A DNA stretch of 51,268 bases from Clostridia bacterium. Lineage in GTDB: Bacteria; Bacillota; Clostridia; UBA1212. The stretch covers positions 1 through 51,268 of the forward strand of contig JAGDAX010000142.1 in NCBI GenBank assembly GCA_017848335.1, in the 5' to 3' direction. The notes under the pieces are model-generated. The model saw only the letters and a list, made by a program, of their open reading frames with translations, had not been told where the DNA came from and searched no databases. Both the position numbers and the translations under genes were made by a program. Position 1 is the stretch's first letter, and each line of letters starts with the position of its first letter. Positions 51,107 through 51,268 of the stretch are shown piece by piece.

Positions 51107-51239
51107 GCCAGAGACCGGAGGGTAGATACCGGAGGCCAAAGGCCGAAGAACGCTGCGCGGATACAGAGTGCTTAGTGCCGGGCGCCGCTTCGCGGCAGTT
51201 ACGGGATATGAGTTAAGAGCTATGGGACGCGAGTTACGA
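51107..51239 (+). repeat. Dispersed intergenic repeat, copy 2
   Basis: GAGACCGGAGG/AGGCCAAAGGCCGAAGAAC resembles 35972-36001, the GCCGGGCGCCGCTTCGCGG stretch resembles the inverted element there, and 51218-51239 matches 27605-27626. No gene is seen between 50854 and the right edge. Confidence 0.55.
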
Positions 51240-51268
51240 ATCAGCCAACAGCTGAAAAGGACCCCGCG

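Overview
The window looks like chromosomal DNA of an anaerobic, low-G+C-lineage Firmicute of the class Clostridia, probably an uncultured gut-type species. Pointers are the DUF512/der/plsY gene order, the radC-mreBCD-PBP2 block, a PdaA-type polysaccharide deacetylase, the FakA/DegV pair, PhoH-YbeY, a DUF6273 surface protein, purine-rich GGAGG ribosome binding sites and near-consensus sigma-A promoters. All protein genes but one (glnS) lie on the minus strand. No phage, transposase, plasmid or CRISPR genes were found.

Layout from left to right. 1-3064: the first ~1021 codons of a secreted DUF6273 surface protein that runs off the left edge. 3065-3700: its promoter and leader, an orphan LexA-type box, tandem terminators and tRNA-Leu(UAA). 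3941-8247: an AEC transporter and a large lipoprotein. 8470-14284: the shape operon radC-mreB-mreC-mreD-PBP2, divergent from glnS (14520-16217). 16316-27555: a lipid block with a YcxB-like protein, a hydrolase with a Cys nucleophile, FakA, DegV/FakB, a second hydrolase, ACP, acyl ligase, two PlsC acyltransferases and an acyl ligase-ACP fusion. 27727-34768: folD, ftsK, a PrsA-like lipoprotein, a membrane-anchored unknown and a PdaA-type deacetylase. 35104-40786: PHP phosphatase, ilvE, plsY, der, DUF512. 40920-51268: rpmF, an RluA-type synthase, a lipoprotein, a membrane propeller-like protein with a third acyl ligase, ybeY, phoH, a monoglyceride-lipase-like hydrolase and glpK.

The lipid genes add up to a plausible route from external glycerides to phosphatidic acid. 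The lipase-like hydrolase and GlpK could supply fatty acid and glycerol-3-phosphate. FakA/DegV would make acyl-phosphate for PlsY. The ligases and ACPs would charge acyl chains for the PlsC enzymes. Two of the three ligases have an altered adenylate-binding loop and may form their own subfamily. This is inference from gene content; nothing in the sequence proves substrates.

The most unusual DNA feature is a set of short imperfect tandem repeats in the gaps between genes. The unit differs from gap to gap (8-24 bp). At mreB, degV, acpP-like, the second plsC and glpK the first unit contains the stop codon of the preceding gene. Similar in-frame repeats occur inside three lipid genes, and one duplicates a ribosome binding site.
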